The notes beneath the pieces are model-generated. The model was not told the DNA's origin. It worked only from the letters and a program-made list of their open reading frames with translations, and did not search any database. From assembly GCA_021129785.1 (NCBI GenBank), contig JAJOKQ010000043.1:1-20134 (forward strand): DNA of 20,134 nt. The letters are read 5' to 3'. Of the stretch, positions 1 through 6,767 are shown one piece after another. The position numbers were made by a program, and so were the translations under genes. The DNA is from Clostridiales bacterium. Its GTDB lineage: Bacteria > Bacillota > Clostridia > Peptostreptococcales > NVVX01. Every line of letters begins with the position of its first letter. Position 1 is the first letter of the stretch.

Positions 1-714
1 AGATAATTTTTCGACTTTTTTAATATCAACTGTATTCTCCTTAAAGTTTTTTAACATTTGTGCAGGAGTTCCTGTTTTGTTTTTTCTACCATAATAGGTT
101 GGGCAAGTACTCATTAGATCTACTAGAGAAAATCCTTTTTTTAACATAGCTTTTTCAAATAATTTTACTAAAGGCTTTACATGATACGTTGTCCCTCTAG
201 CTACATATGTTGCACCTGCTGCCGCTGATAGTGTGCAGATATCAAAAGGTTTTTCTATATTTCCATATGGAGCTGTAGTTCCGTAATCTGTAGTTGGTGT
301 GGTTGGAGAGTACTGACCTCCAGTCATTCCATAAATATTATTATTGAAAACGATTGTAGTAATATCAATATTTCGCCTAGCTGCATGAATTAAGTGGTTT
401 CCACCAATAGCTGAGCAATCGCCATCACCTGTTACTACAATGACCTTTAAGTCAGGATTAGCTAACTTAACACCTGTAGCAAAGGCTAATGCTCTCCCAT
501 GTGTAGTATGAAGTGTATTATAGTTCATATACCCAGAAGTTCTTGAAGAACAACCGATGCCGGATACTATGCATACTTTCTTTTTATCGTACTTTAAATT
601 ATCAATAGCCTGTGCAATTGACTTCATAGATATTCCGTTGCTACAACCAGCACACCAAATATGTTGTAATTTGTCTGTTCTTATATTATCTTTAATCAAC
701 TTTACATATGCCAC
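1..714 (-). CDS. korB: 2-oxoacid (2-oxoglutarate type):ferredoxin oxidoreductase beta subunit, 3' part beyond the window
   Basis: This is the thiamine-pyrophosphate-binding subunit of a ferredoxin-dependent 2-oxoacid oxidoreductase, which oxidatively decarboxylates a 2-oxoacid to the acyl-CoA and reduces ferredoxin in the cytoplasm. Visible: an N-terminal WCAGCSNGI motif (about residues 20-28) matching the WCPGCGNG signature, GIGCSSR near 53-58, HTTHGRALAFATG near 69-81, and the TPP/Mg motif GDGD at 96-99 followed by the conserved NNNIYGMTGGQ stretch. The set fits KorB better than PorB. The reading frame stays open to the window edge (238 codons visible of an expected ~250-290). The chosen start is GTG at 714; an AGGGA lies directly before it but with poor spacing, so the start is uncertain. 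The alpha subunit gene korA, normally just upstream, is absent; only a korD-like stump precedes this gene, so activity is doubtful unless korA lies elsewhere. Confidence 0.85.
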   Translation of the reverse strand, partial: MAYVKLIKDNIRTDKLQHIWCAGCSNGISMKSIAQAIDNLKYDKKKVCIVSGIGCSSRTSGYMNYNTLHTTHGRALAFATGVKLANPDLKVIVVTGDGDCSAIGGNHLIHAARRNIDITTIVFNNNIYGMTGGQYSPTTPTTDYGTTAPYGNIEKPFDICTLSAAAGATYVARGTTYHVKPLVKLFEKAMLKKGFSLVDLMSTCPTYYGRKNKTGTPAQMLKNFKENTVDIKKVEKLS

Positions 715-778
715 ATCCCTTGCACCAATCTTCAGTAATGAGCAAACTTTTCTCAGCTTTTAGCCGGTTTTCTTGCAT
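692..778 (-). pseudogene. korD (ferredoxin-like delta subunit) remnant, 28 codons
   Basis: An ATG frame of 28 codons contains LITEDWCKGCGIC, the first iron-sulfur cysteine motif found at the N-terminus of KorD, the small 4Fe-4S subunit of 2-oxoacid:ferredoxin oxidoreductases. It stops four codons after the motif, whereas KorD is normally about 70 residues with two four-cysteine clusters. The frame overlaps the beginning of korB by 23 bases. A ten-codon frame (ATG at 810) ends on the TAA that overlaps this ATG as TAATG. The usual order korD-korA-korB suggests that the rest of korD and all of korA were deleted, fusing the korD start to the korB start. An assembly collapse would look the same. 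Confidence 0.6.
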
Positions 779-821
779 TATGCAAGTTGCGTTCCAAGTT
801 CTTTTGACATATTTTTAACGG

Positions 822-872
822 TCTATACATATAAAAAACCACTTCATTAGAAGTAGTTTTTATATGTATAGA
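822..872 (-). terminator. Long hairpin between oadA and the kor remnant, probable terminator
   Basis: TCTATACATATAAAAA (822-837) and its complement TTTTTATATGTATAGA (857-872) bracket a second pairing ACTTC/GAAGT with a 4-nt ATTA loop (846-849), giving about 21 base pairs with a small internal bulge. On the minus strand the hairpin lies 44 bases after the oadA stop codon, so it is most simply the oadA terminator, although it has no long T tract after it. Its length is also compatible with a small palindromic repeat element. Confidence 0.6.
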
Positions 873-915
873 TTAAAGTTTTGTTTCTAGATTAATATTA
901 GAATTGGAGATTCTT

Positions 916-2307
916 TTATACGGGATGAGTCATTTCTTCTTCATTATACAGCGTTGTTTCTATTCTATTTTTTTTTGCCCACCTGTTTTTAAAATAAAGC
1001 ATTGCTACTTGTGGGAACAAGGCATATGATAAAATATCTTCTTCTTGCTCTAGGTATTCTTTCATTTCATTTTTGAATTTATCCATCTGTGGTTCAATTA
1101 AGTCGGCAGGTCTACAAGTTATTATCTTAGCTTTGCCAACGATTTTTTCTACAATTTCTTGTTTTATTGGAATAGTTGGTTTACCATATAGCCCTTTTAC
1201 ATAGTCTTTTACTTCTTTAGGTATCATTTTATATCTTTCAGCTAAAACCACATTAAGGACCGCTTGTGTTCCTACAATTTGGCTAAGAGGTGTAACTAAT
1301 GGAGGATACCCTAAATCTTCTCTTACTCTTGGTACTTCTTCTAACACCTCTTGGAACTTATCTAATTTATTTTGTTGTTGTAATTGTGAGACTAAATTAG
1401 ACAACATGCCCCCAGGCACCTGATATACAATAGTTTTTGTATCCACTCCTAGAACTTTTGTATTAATTAGTCCGCTAGACAGATACTTTTCTTTAATTGG
1501 CTTAAAGTAGTCTGCCACCTCAGATAGAGCGTCCATATTTAACCCAGTATCGTAAGGTGTGTCGCGCAGAGTAACTACTAGCGATTCTGTCGTAGGCTGA
1601 CTTGTTCCTGCAGAAAAAGGAGATATAGCTGTATCAAGTATATCTACTCCTGCTTCAATTGCTTTTAAATAGGTCATTTGTGCAAATCCACCTGTGCAGT
1701 GACTATGCAAATTAATAGGCAGTTTGATTTCTTTTTTAAGTTTCGTCACAAGATCAAAAGCTGTGTAAGGAGTTAAAATCCCTGCCATGTCTTTTATACA
1801 AATTGTATCTGCACCTAAGTTTTCCATTTCTTTTGCTTTTTTTACATAGTACTCTATATTGTGAACAGGACTAATAGTGTAAGAAATGCAACATTGCGCA
1901 TGTGCACCTTCTTTTTTTGCCGTTTTTAGAGCTGTTTCTAAATTTCTAACATCATTTAGTGCATCAAAAATTCGAAAAATATCAATCCCATTATGCACTG
2001 CTGCTTTAACAAATGCAATTACAACATCATCGGGGTAATGTTTATAGGCTACAATATTTTGTCCTCTTAATAACATCTGCAGTTTAGTGTTTTTGACTTT
2101 GCTCTTAATCTTACGTATTCTTTCCCAAGGATCTTCATCTAAAAACCTTAGTGCAGAATCAAACGTCGCTCCACCCCACATTTCTAATGCATGGTATCCA
2201 ACCAGGTCAAGCTTTTCAACTATGGGCAACATTTCCTCTGTAGTCATTCTTGTAGCCGCTAGGCATTGATGAGCATCTCTTAATACTGTTTCTGTAATTT
2301 TAGCCAT
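916..2307 (-). CDS. oadA: Oxaloacetate decarboxylase alpha subunit / pyruvate carboxylase subunit B, no biotin domain
   Basis: Carboxyltransferase subunit that moves CO2 between oxaloacetate and a biotin carrier protein (Na+-pumping oxaloacetate decarboxylase, PycB or transcarboxylase 5S families). Visible: N-terminal ETVLRDAHQCLAATRM (6-21), the TIM-barrel lysine motif IKDMAG (Lys172) and the metal-binding HSH (201-203), then the conserved DTAISPFSAGTSQP segment. The protein ends at about 463 residues with the PycB C-terminal half but without the lipoyl/biotin-like MKM motif, so it needs a separate biotin carrier, which is not in this window. The start ATG at 2307 is chosen because GGGAG lies 8 bases upstream; an upstream in-frame extension to 2433 is rich in unconserved residues. 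A long hairpin follows at 822-872. The choice between oadA, pycB and a 5S subunit needs the partner genes. Confidence 0.88.
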   Translation of the reverse strand: MAKITETVLRDAHQCLAATRMTTEEMLPIVEKLDLVGYHALEMWGGATFDSALRFLDEDPWERIRKIKSKVKNTKLQMLLRGQNIVAYKHYPDDVVIAFVKAAVHNGIDIFRIFDALNDVRNLETALKTAKKEGAHAQCCISYTISPVHNIEYYVKKAKEMENLGADTICIKDMAGILTPYTAFDLVTKLKKEIKLPINLHSHCTGGFAQMTYLKAIEAGVDILDTAISPFSAGTSQPTTESLVVTLRDTPYDTGLNMDALSEVADYFKPIKEKYLSSGLINTKVLGVDTKTIVYQVPGGMLSNLVSQLQQQNKLDKFQEVLEEVPRVREDLGYPPLVTPLSQIVGTQAVLNVVLAERYKMIPKEVKDYVKGLYGKPTIPIKQEIVEKIVGKAKIITCRPADLIEPQMDKFKNEMKEYLEQEEDILSYALFPQVAMLYFKNRWAKKNRIETTLYNEEEMTHPV

Positions 2308-2462
2308 TTTCTTGCTCCCTTCTTTTTTACATTTACAAAATGAGTTTGTATGTTTTTCAAATAAAATAATAATTATGAGATTGTTTAAGTATATTTTACC
2401 ACAGAATAATGCTGAATGATATTTTTTTAACAATAACCTCGGTTCTATTCATCATTCACATC

Positions 2463-2942
2463 TTACGATTTGCAACCTTTTATAAAAAAAATTTCTGGTT
2501 TGCAGTAAAAATATTTTTCAAAATTGAGTTCTTTTAAAGAAGGATTATCTTCTTTCATAATTACAGCATTAAACTCTTTTTCCTTTACCAATTCCTCAAA
2601 ATCTTTTAGATTCTCGTGCAAATAAAAAGAATTCAATTCATTATCTTTTTTAAGAAGAACTAATTCATGTCCCTCTGTTAATAAACAATTAAGAGTTGCT
2701 CTTAAAAGACCATCTCCTAGTCCTTTATTTCTTTCTCTAGAAATAACAAATAACATTTCAATTATTGGTGTTTTACAGTTTTTATACAATATTTCAGAAA
2801 TGCCTAATATTTTTTTCTCCTCTAATACAATAACATAGTTTGATGAATGATTAAATTCATTTTTTAAATTTAATTGATTTTCTTTAAAAAATTCTTCTAT
2901 CATTGAAAAGTCTCTTTTAAGTGCAGTTTTAATTTCAATCAT
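2463..2942 (-). CDS. GNAT-family N-acetyltransferase, target unknown
   Basis: A 159-residue cytoplasmic protein with the GNAT layout: a central beta strand ending in EMLFVI (about residues 63-68) followed by SRERNKGLGDGLL, a variant of the acetyl-CoA pyrophosphate loop R/Q-x-x-G-x-G/A, and a helix leading into a second strand ELVLLKKDNE. The C-terminal part ends KPEIFFIKGCKS, whose PEIFFIK segment suggests membership in a small clostridial subgroup, but the substrate cannot be told. The ATG at 2942 is preceded by AGAGGTGA, which overlaps the rluB stop codon; the two genes are 7 bases apart and certainly share a transcript. Ribosomal protein or small-molecule acetylation is possible given the rRNA-modification neighbour, but that is only inference. 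Confidence 0.75.
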   Translation of the reverse strand: MIEIKTALKRDFSMIEEFFKENQLNLKNEFNHSSNYVIVLEEKKILGISEILYKNCKTPIIEMLFVISRERNKGLGDGLLRATLNCLLTEGHELVLLKKDNELNSFYLHENLKDFEELVKEKEFNAVIMKEDNPSLKELNFEKYFYCKPEIFFIKGCKS

Positions 2943-2949
2943 TAAAATG

Positions 2950-3654
2950 TCACCTCTTCGTTAACTGTTTAATTTCATCTTGACTCAAATATCTCCAGCT
3001 TCCTTCTTGCAAATCCCCTAATATCAATTTTCCTGTAGCTATTCTTTTTAGTTCAATTACAGGATGATTAATTGCGTGGCACATTTTTCTCACTTGTCTA
3101 TTTTTTCCTTCTGAAATTTTAATTTCTACTGTAGCTTTATTGTCAAAGTGCTCAATTATTCGAATTTTAGCAGGAGAGGTTACATAATCTTCTACGTGTA
3201 ACCCTTCTCCAAACAATTTCAACTCTTTTTCTGTGGGTATCCCCTTTATTATAGCAATATATGTTTTTTCTACTTTATGTTTCGGGTGTGTCAAAGTATA
3301 TGTCAACTCACCGTCATTAGTCAAAATTAAAAGTCCAGATGTATCATAATCAAGACGTCCTACTGGAAATATTCTCTCGTTTAAATCTATTAAATCAATT
3401 ACTTTCTTTCGGTCAAATTGATCACTAACAGTAGTAATATATCCTTTAGGCTTGTGAAGTACAATATATATTTTTTCTTCTACTAAGTCTATTTTTTCAC
3501 CATTTACAGTAATTATATCTGCACCTGGCTCAATTATATGGCCCATCTCTTTTATTATAATATTATTTACTGTAACTTCTCCTAGTCGAATTAGTTCTTC
3601 ACTTTTCCTTCTAGAAGCTACACCACATTTTGCTAAATATTTTTGTAATCTCAA
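2950..3654 (-). CDS. rluB: Pseudouridine synthase, RsuA/RluB family
   Basis: Converts a specific uridine in ribosomal RNA, most likely in 23S helix 89, to pseudouridine. The N-terminal S4 RNA-binding domain spans about residues 1-60 (MRLQKYLAKCGVASRRKSEE). The catalytic domain carries GRLDYDTSGLLILTNDG (99-115), where Asp102 of the GRLD motif is the expected nucleophile, followed by HKVEKTY and the C-terminal SEGKNRQVRKM motif. The 234-residue length is normal for the short Gram-positive RluB. The start is TTG at 3654, supported by a very strong GAGGTGATC ribosome binding site; no ATG is closer. A good promoter lies at 3672-3700 and the GNAT gene follows 7 bases downstream. RluB versus RsuA or RluE specificity cannot be separated by eye. 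Confidence 0.9.
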   Translation of the reverse strand: MRLQKYLAKCGVASRRKSEELIRLGEVTVNNIIIKEMGHIIEPGADIITVNGEKIDLVEEKIYIVLHKPKGYITTVSDQFDRKKVIDLIDLNERIFPVGRLDYDTSGLLILTNDGELTYTLTHPKHKVEKTYIAIIKGIPTEKELKLFGEGLHVEDYVTSPAKIRIIEHFDNKATVEIKISEGKNRQVRKMCHAINHPVIELKRIATGKLILGDLQEGSWRYLSQDEIKQLTKR

Positions 3655-3671
3655 ATGATCACCTCAAGTTT

Positions 3672-3700
3672 ATTGTAACAAATTACTTTATTAATGCCAA
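3672..3700 (-). promoter_or_regulatory. Promoter of the rluB-GNAT operon
   Basis: On the minus strand TTGGCA (3695-3700) and TACAAT (3672-3677) are separated by exactly 17 bases, close to the sigma-A consensus, and lie just upstream of the rluB ribosome binding site. This leaves a leader of about 10-15 bases before the TTG start. Confidence 0.6.
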
Positions 3701-3785
3701 TAGAAAAATTATAATACACAGTATTCTTTTTAAGAACAGGAGATTCCCTTGTAAATATTCATATTTCTACATTTTTCGACTGGAG

Positions 3786-4046
3786 TCACGGGGTCAGATA
3801 CCACCTACAAGTATCAAGTTCATATCTCAGTTCAACTAGTTTAATAGTATTATTTGTACAGACTTCACAAGTATAGATTAACATATTATTCCCGGCAAAT
3901 TTATTTAATTCTTTGTGTATAATCCTTTCAATTTTGATTGTAATTTTTTCTTGCTCCTCATTTAAGAGTTTAAATTTAACTGGAGTAATATTTCCTTCAA
4001 AATCAAAATATGCGATCATGAATACTGATTTTCTTGTTGGTTTCAT
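3786..4046 (-). CDS. Small conserved-looking protein encoded with the Y-family polymerase, function unknown
   Basis: An 86-residue protein that I do not recognise with certainty. It has no signal peptide or membrane segment. It begins MKPTRKSVFMIAYFDFEGN, suggesting a short beta-rich fold, and contains a CEVC pair (about residues 61-64) near its C-terminus, followed by LVELRYELDTCRWYLTP. A third cysteine in DTCRWYL could take part in metal binding, but a fourth ligand is not obvious. The ATG at 4046 has an excellent AAGGAGA ribosome binding site and lies 11 bases after the polymerase stop codon, so it is translated from the SOS-controlled transcript. By position it may be an accessory of translesion synthesis, comparable in context only to the small YolD-like partners of Bacillus UvrX-type polymerases; no sequence similarity to YolD is claimed. 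Confidence 0.65.
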   Translation of the reverse strand: MKPTRKSVFMIAYFDFEGNITPVKFKLLNEEQEKITIKIERIIHKELNKFAGNNMLIYTCEVCTNNTIKLVELRYELDTCRWYLTP

Positions 4047-4057
4047 CGTTTGTCTCC

Positions 4058-5341
4058 TTATAAATTACTTGATATAGACGGATAATCAGCAGCTTCTTCT
4101 ATATCTCCTGTTCCACCTAAGAGAGGTTTGTGTACACTATCTGCAAATACTCCCCTCATAATTGATGTTTTCCCATACTTTTCTCTTATTGAATCAACTA
4201 TTTGATCTAAATTATTTTGTTTTTCTTTGTCCGCTACATCAAAAATAGATAGTTGTTCACTTCCATCAGCTTTAACAACACAGGCTCTCACCCCCAATTG
4301 CCTTATTTTTTCTCCGCCCCAGGATTCATCAAACAATTCCTTTACAGTATTAAATATCTCGTTTGTTATATCTGTAGGTGTAAAAAGTTTTCTTTGGTGA
4401 GAGTAGGTCTGAAGCTCTGAAGTTCTAAAAGAAACGCTTACAATATTACAATAGTAATTGCCTGCTCTCATTCTTAGTGCAACTGTTTCTGTTAACGACA
4501 ATAAAATTTTATAGGCAGTGTCTTTGTCTTCTACATCAAATTTGATAGTGCTACTATTGCCTATTCCTTTTGCTGGTACTTTAGAGTCTCTTTGTACTTG
4601 GGAATTTTCTATTCCATTTGCATAGGAACGTATTATATTCGCATAAGATTTAAATTTATACTTCAACAATTTCTCATTAGCTTCTGCCAATTCACCTATT
4701 GTATAAATATTTAGTTCTTTTAGTTTTTTTTCTGTCTGTTTACCTACCATATATAATTCTCTTACCGGTAGTGGCCAGAGTTTAGTTTTAATTTCACTTG
4801 GCCATAGGGTATGAACCATGTCTGGTTTTTTTAATTCACCTGCCATTTTAGCTGTTAGTTTATTGTTTCCAACACCTACATTTACTGTGAAGCCTAATTC
4901 ATTTTTTACTTTATTTTTAATTTTATATGCCATAGAAACAGGACAACCATAGTCTTTTTCCATTCCTGTATAATCTACAAAAAACTCATCAATAGAAAAT
5001 CTCTGTATATTTGGAACATATAGTTGCAATAATTCACCTAATGCTTTACTACATTTTTTATATAATTGATAATTTGGTGGCACAACAACTAAATCAGGAC
5101 ATTTTTGTCTTGATTTCCAAAGAGGTTCACCAGTTACAATGCCATAGGATTTCGCAGAAATGCTTTTAGCAAGCACAATTCCTCTTCTATCCTCTGTTGA
5201 GCCACCTACTACTGAAGGAATGTCTCGTAAATCCTGTTTACTTCCTTTTTGCATTTCATATGTAGCTTGCCACGACAAGAAAGCAGAATTGACATCAATG
5301 TGCATAATTATTTTTTGATTAGTATTTGAACCCATGAGCAT
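4058..5341 (-). CDS. dinB: Y-family DNA polymerase (DNA polymerase IV / UmuC-like)
   Basis: Translesion DNA polymerase that extends past damaged template bases with low fidelity. Catalytic motifs are intact: IIMHIDVNSAFLSW at the N-terminus supplies the first metal-binding aspartate, and RFSIDEFFVDYTG (about residues 115-128) supplies the DE pair. The steric loop GIVLAKSISAKSYGI, the helix-hairpin-helix region (VGKQTEKKLKELNIYTIGELAE) and the little-finger domain follow. Near the C-terminus EQLSIFDV contains a QLSIFD beta-clamp binding motif. The protein is about 427 residues, longer than E. coli DinB and typical of clostridial forms. Of several possible starts (GTG 5344, ATG 5341, ATG 5335) ATG 5341 is preferred, with AGG five bases upstream. 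A LexA box lies 35 bases upstream, and an 86-residue partner gene follows. Confidence 0.92.
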   Translation of the reverse strand: MLMGSNTNQKIIMHIDVNSAFLSWQATYEMQKGSKQDLRDIPSVVGGSTEDRRGIVLAKSISAKSYGIVTGEPLWKSRQKCPDLVVVPPNYQLYKKCSKALGELLQLYVPNIQRFSIDEFFVDYTGMEKDYGCPVSMAYKIKNKVKNELGFTVNVGVGNNKLTAKMAGELKKPDMVHTLWPSEIKTKLWPLPVRELYMVGKQTEKKLKELNIYTIGELAEANEKLLKYKFKSYANIIRSYANGIENSQVQRDSKVPAKGIGNSSTIKFDVEDKDTAYKILLSLTETVALRMRAGNYYCNIVSVSFRTSELQTYSHQRKLFTPTDITNEIFNTVKELFDESWGGEKIRQLGVRACVVKADGSEQLSIFDVADKEKQNNLDQIVDSIREKYGKTSIMRGVFADSVHKPLLGGTGDIEEAADYPSISSNL

Positions 5342-5375
5342 CACAACCTATTATAATATACTAAAGAACATATTT

Positions 5376-5387
5376 GAACATATGTTC
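5376..5387 (-). promoter_or_regulatory. LexA (SOS) box in front of dinB
   Basis: GAACATATGTTC is a perfect palindrome and an exact match to the Gram-positive LexA/DinR core GAAC-N4-GTTC. It is immediately downstream of a TATAAT hexamer on the minus strand (5394-5399), where bound LexA would block transcription start, and a second TATAAT lies at 5350-5355. A further GAAC half-site (5366-5369) makes a larger 14-bp inverted repeat, TACTAAAGAACATA (5359-5372) with its complement at 5381-5394. Confidence 0.88.
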
Positions 5388-5393
5388 TTTAGT

Positions 5394-5399
5394 ATTATA
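5394..5399 (-). promoter_or_regulatory. Probable -10 element of dinB
   Basis: A perfect TATAAT on the minus strand, placed so that transcription would start within the LexA box and leave a leader of roughly 45 bases. The -35 region is only T-rich, not a good TTGACA, as expected for some inducible promoters. The alternative TATAAT at 5350-5355 would give an almost leaderless transcript. Confidence 0.45.
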
Positions 5400-5424
5400 A
5401 CACTATTCTACAAAAATAAAAAGA

Positions 5425-5463
5425 GGTATTTAGAAAAAAAGAATTGCTATTTCTCAAAATACC
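5425..5463 (-). terminator. Probable rho-independent terminator
   Basis: GGTATT (5425-5430) pairs with AATACC (5458-5463), extended inside by GAAA/TTTC with a loop near 5438-5449. On the minus strand the stem is followed by TCTTTTTATTTTTG. It would end transcripts arriving from the pseudogene and repeat copy A, insulating dinB. Confidence 0.45.
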
Positions 5464-5558
5464 ACTTAGACTAATTTTATAAATATTTAGTAAATTCAAA
5501 CTCTCCACTTTTTTTGCTTTTAAGAGCCTTTTTATCTAAAATATATAAATTGAGTTTC

Positions 5559-5666
5559 TTTATCTATTATATTTTAGAGTCAAGACTCCCACTTCTTCAA
5601 GTGGGAATTTCCAAGGGGGTAGAATCCCCGTTCCCCGATGTTCAGCATAGCTGGACGAGTTCACTC
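5559..5666 (-). repeat. Repeat copy A (IS200/IS605 right-end / omega-RNA-like, ~108 bp)
   Basis: Nearly identical to copies B, C and D. Read on the minus strand it starts GAGTGAACTCGTCCAGC, passes a CGGGGAACGGGGATTCTACC region able to fold as GGGG/CCCC, then a perfect hairpin TCCCACTT-GAAG-AAGTGGGA, and ends GAGTCTTGACTCTAAAA plus an AT-rich tail with TATAATAGATAAA. The layout (subterminal hairpin, structured GC-rich scaffold in an AT-rich genome) is that of the right end of IS200/IS605 elements, where the TnpB omega RNA ends. No transposase is present. The copy abuts the broken FAD-oxidoreductase pseudogene at 5667. A 63-codon open frame that runs through it is a by-product. Confidence 0.8.
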
Positions 5667-5926
5667 TCTCAAAATAGCTTGCACCAGTAAATGTAAATCT
5701 TTTCTTTAAGCCTTCTTTCTTTAAGATTTCCTCATTTGCATAAGCAATCAAATCTCCAGTAGCGAGATTTCTAGGTAATTTTAGAAGTGGAATACCAAGA
5801 GCTAGTCGTATACTATTGTGTCTTGCTAAGCTCCCTGTTACAATTGCTTCAGTGTGCCAACAAAAAGTCCTGCTTTTTCATCAGCGCATAAAAGATTGCT
5901 AATACCTTGGCTAGGATATATACCTG
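5667..5926 (-). pseudogene. C-terminal remnant of a GidA/TrmFO-like FAD-dependent oxidoreductase
   Basis: On the minus strand the first frame reads YPSQGISNLLCADEKAGLFV and then, after one missing base, continues in another frame as GHTEAIVTGSLARHN...LIAYANEEILKKEGLKKRFTF. Restoring a C in GGCAC (5854-5858) to GGCCAC joins both into GLFVGHTEAIVTGSLARHN, which resembles the C-terminal FAD-binding segment of GidA/TrmFO-like flavoproteins (GL-aG-xT-G-E...-G-AGiNA-R). The remnant is about 87 codons. It lacks the whole N-terminal Rossmann fold: at 5926 it meets the terminator of the efflux operon, and at 5666 it is cut by repeat copy A. The family assignment is from memory of motif shape and is tentative; the frameshift and truncation are directly visible. 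Confidence 0.55.
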
Positions 5927-5952
5927 ATAAGTTTTTACTTGTAAAAACTTAT
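5927..5952 (-). terminator. Perfect 12-bp hairpin at the end of the efflux operon
   Basis: ATAAGTTTTTAC and GTAAAAACTTAT are perfect complements with a 2-base gap. The hairpin ends 2 bases before the stop codon of the Yip1 gene on the minus strand. The stem is AT-rich and there is no T run after it, so it may protect a 3' end as well as terminate; its symmetry makes it potentially bidirectional. Confidence 0.5.
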
Positions 5953-5953
5953 T

Positions 5954-6718
5954 CTAAAAAGTAAAGTATGCTGCAATAGCAACAAAAACAATAGTAGGAA
6001 TAAGCACTGACACACAAGCTTTAATTTTACTTATTTTATGAGTTACGCTAATTCCAATAATAGCAACTATAATATACCAGATATTAAAAACATCTAAGCT
6101 TGCAAGTAGCATATGACTAGCTGATCCTAACTTGTCTTCTGTTAATAACATTGCAGGAGAAAAAGAAATAAATATATTATTTGTAGCATATTGAACGAAA
6201 CTTAAAATGAACATGCCAGCTAGAGAAATATACGTGCTATGGAATATAACACTGAGAGTTGTTTTGAGAGTTGCTCTTCCTTGAACTAAGAGAGAAAGAC
6301 CATGTATAATTATTCCACTTACTAAAGTTACTAAAATAGTACCTAGACCTGCAAATCCTATTACTGAATAAACTGACATATTAATTATGGACTCACTTGG
6401 CATTTGACCAGAATCAATAAAACTTTGTATCATAATTTCTCTAGTTAAGTCAATAGTAATAATCGCTGAAAATGTCGCTACCATAAAGATTACTATAATA
6501 GGAAACAGTATTGTTGGCTTTGCAATAATATCTTTCATAGTTTTAGATGGCTCTATGAAAGTATTAATAAACCTTGAGGTAGAAGATAGTTCTCTTTGAG
6601 GTAATTCTTCTACAAACTCGTCTAAAATTTCATTTTCTGTCACTTCATCAGTATCGACTGATTTAAACTCAGTTTCTTCAACTATTTCTTCATTTCTGGT
6701 TTCATTGTCATTCATCAT
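5954..6718 (-). CDS. Yip1-domain integral membrane protein, last gene of efflux operon (YknW-like)
   Basis: A 254-residue membrane protein. The N-terminal ~45 residues are strongly acidic (NDNETRNEEIVEETE), followed by an amphipathic SRFINTFIEPSKTMKDI segment and about five hydrophobic helices, starting with PTILFPIIVIFMVATFSAII. The pattern, particularly FIEPSKTMKDIIAKPT and the GLSLLVQGRATLKTTLSV loop, is that of Yip1 (PF04893) proteins. In Bacillus subtilis YknW, a Yip1 protein, assembles with the YknXYZ transporter and is needed for SdpC toxin protection; here the same three transporter genes precede it, but the Yip1 gene is last rather than first. The start ATG at 6718 follows a GGGGG ribosome binding site; the in-frame ATG at 6748 lacks one. 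The gene begins 49 bases after the permease. Confidence 0.75.
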   Translation of the reverse strand: MMNDNETRNEEIVEETEFKSVDTDEVTENEILDEFVEELPQRELSSTSRFINTFIEPSKTMKDIIAKPTILFPIIVIFMVATFSAIITIDLTREIMIQSFIDSGQMPSESIINMSVYSVIGFAGLGTILVTLVSGIIIHGLSLLVQGRATLKTTLSVIFHSTYISLAGMFILSFVQYATNNIFISFSPAMLLTEDKLGSASHMLLASLDVFNIWYIIVAIIGISVTHKISKIKACVSVLIPTIVFVAIAAYFTF

Positions 6719-6767
6719 GTTGCCCCCTATTTTTTCGTTTTCAAACATATATTTCTAAAACCATATA

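Noticed and set aside
557..763. Plus-strand open frame opposite korB
   Set aside because: It is the shadow of a well-supported gene on the other strand and lacks any recognisable protein feature.
916..2433. Longer 505-residue form of the oxaloacetate decarboxylase subunit
   Set aside because: The extra N-terminal residues are not family-like, and the ATG at 2307 has a clear ribosome binding site.
5560..5751. 63-codon open frame running through repeat copy A
   Set aside because: It joins the tail of the flavoprotein pseudogene to the structured repeat; no ribosome binding site, and its C-terminal half is the translation of a repeat found in intergenic places elsewhere.
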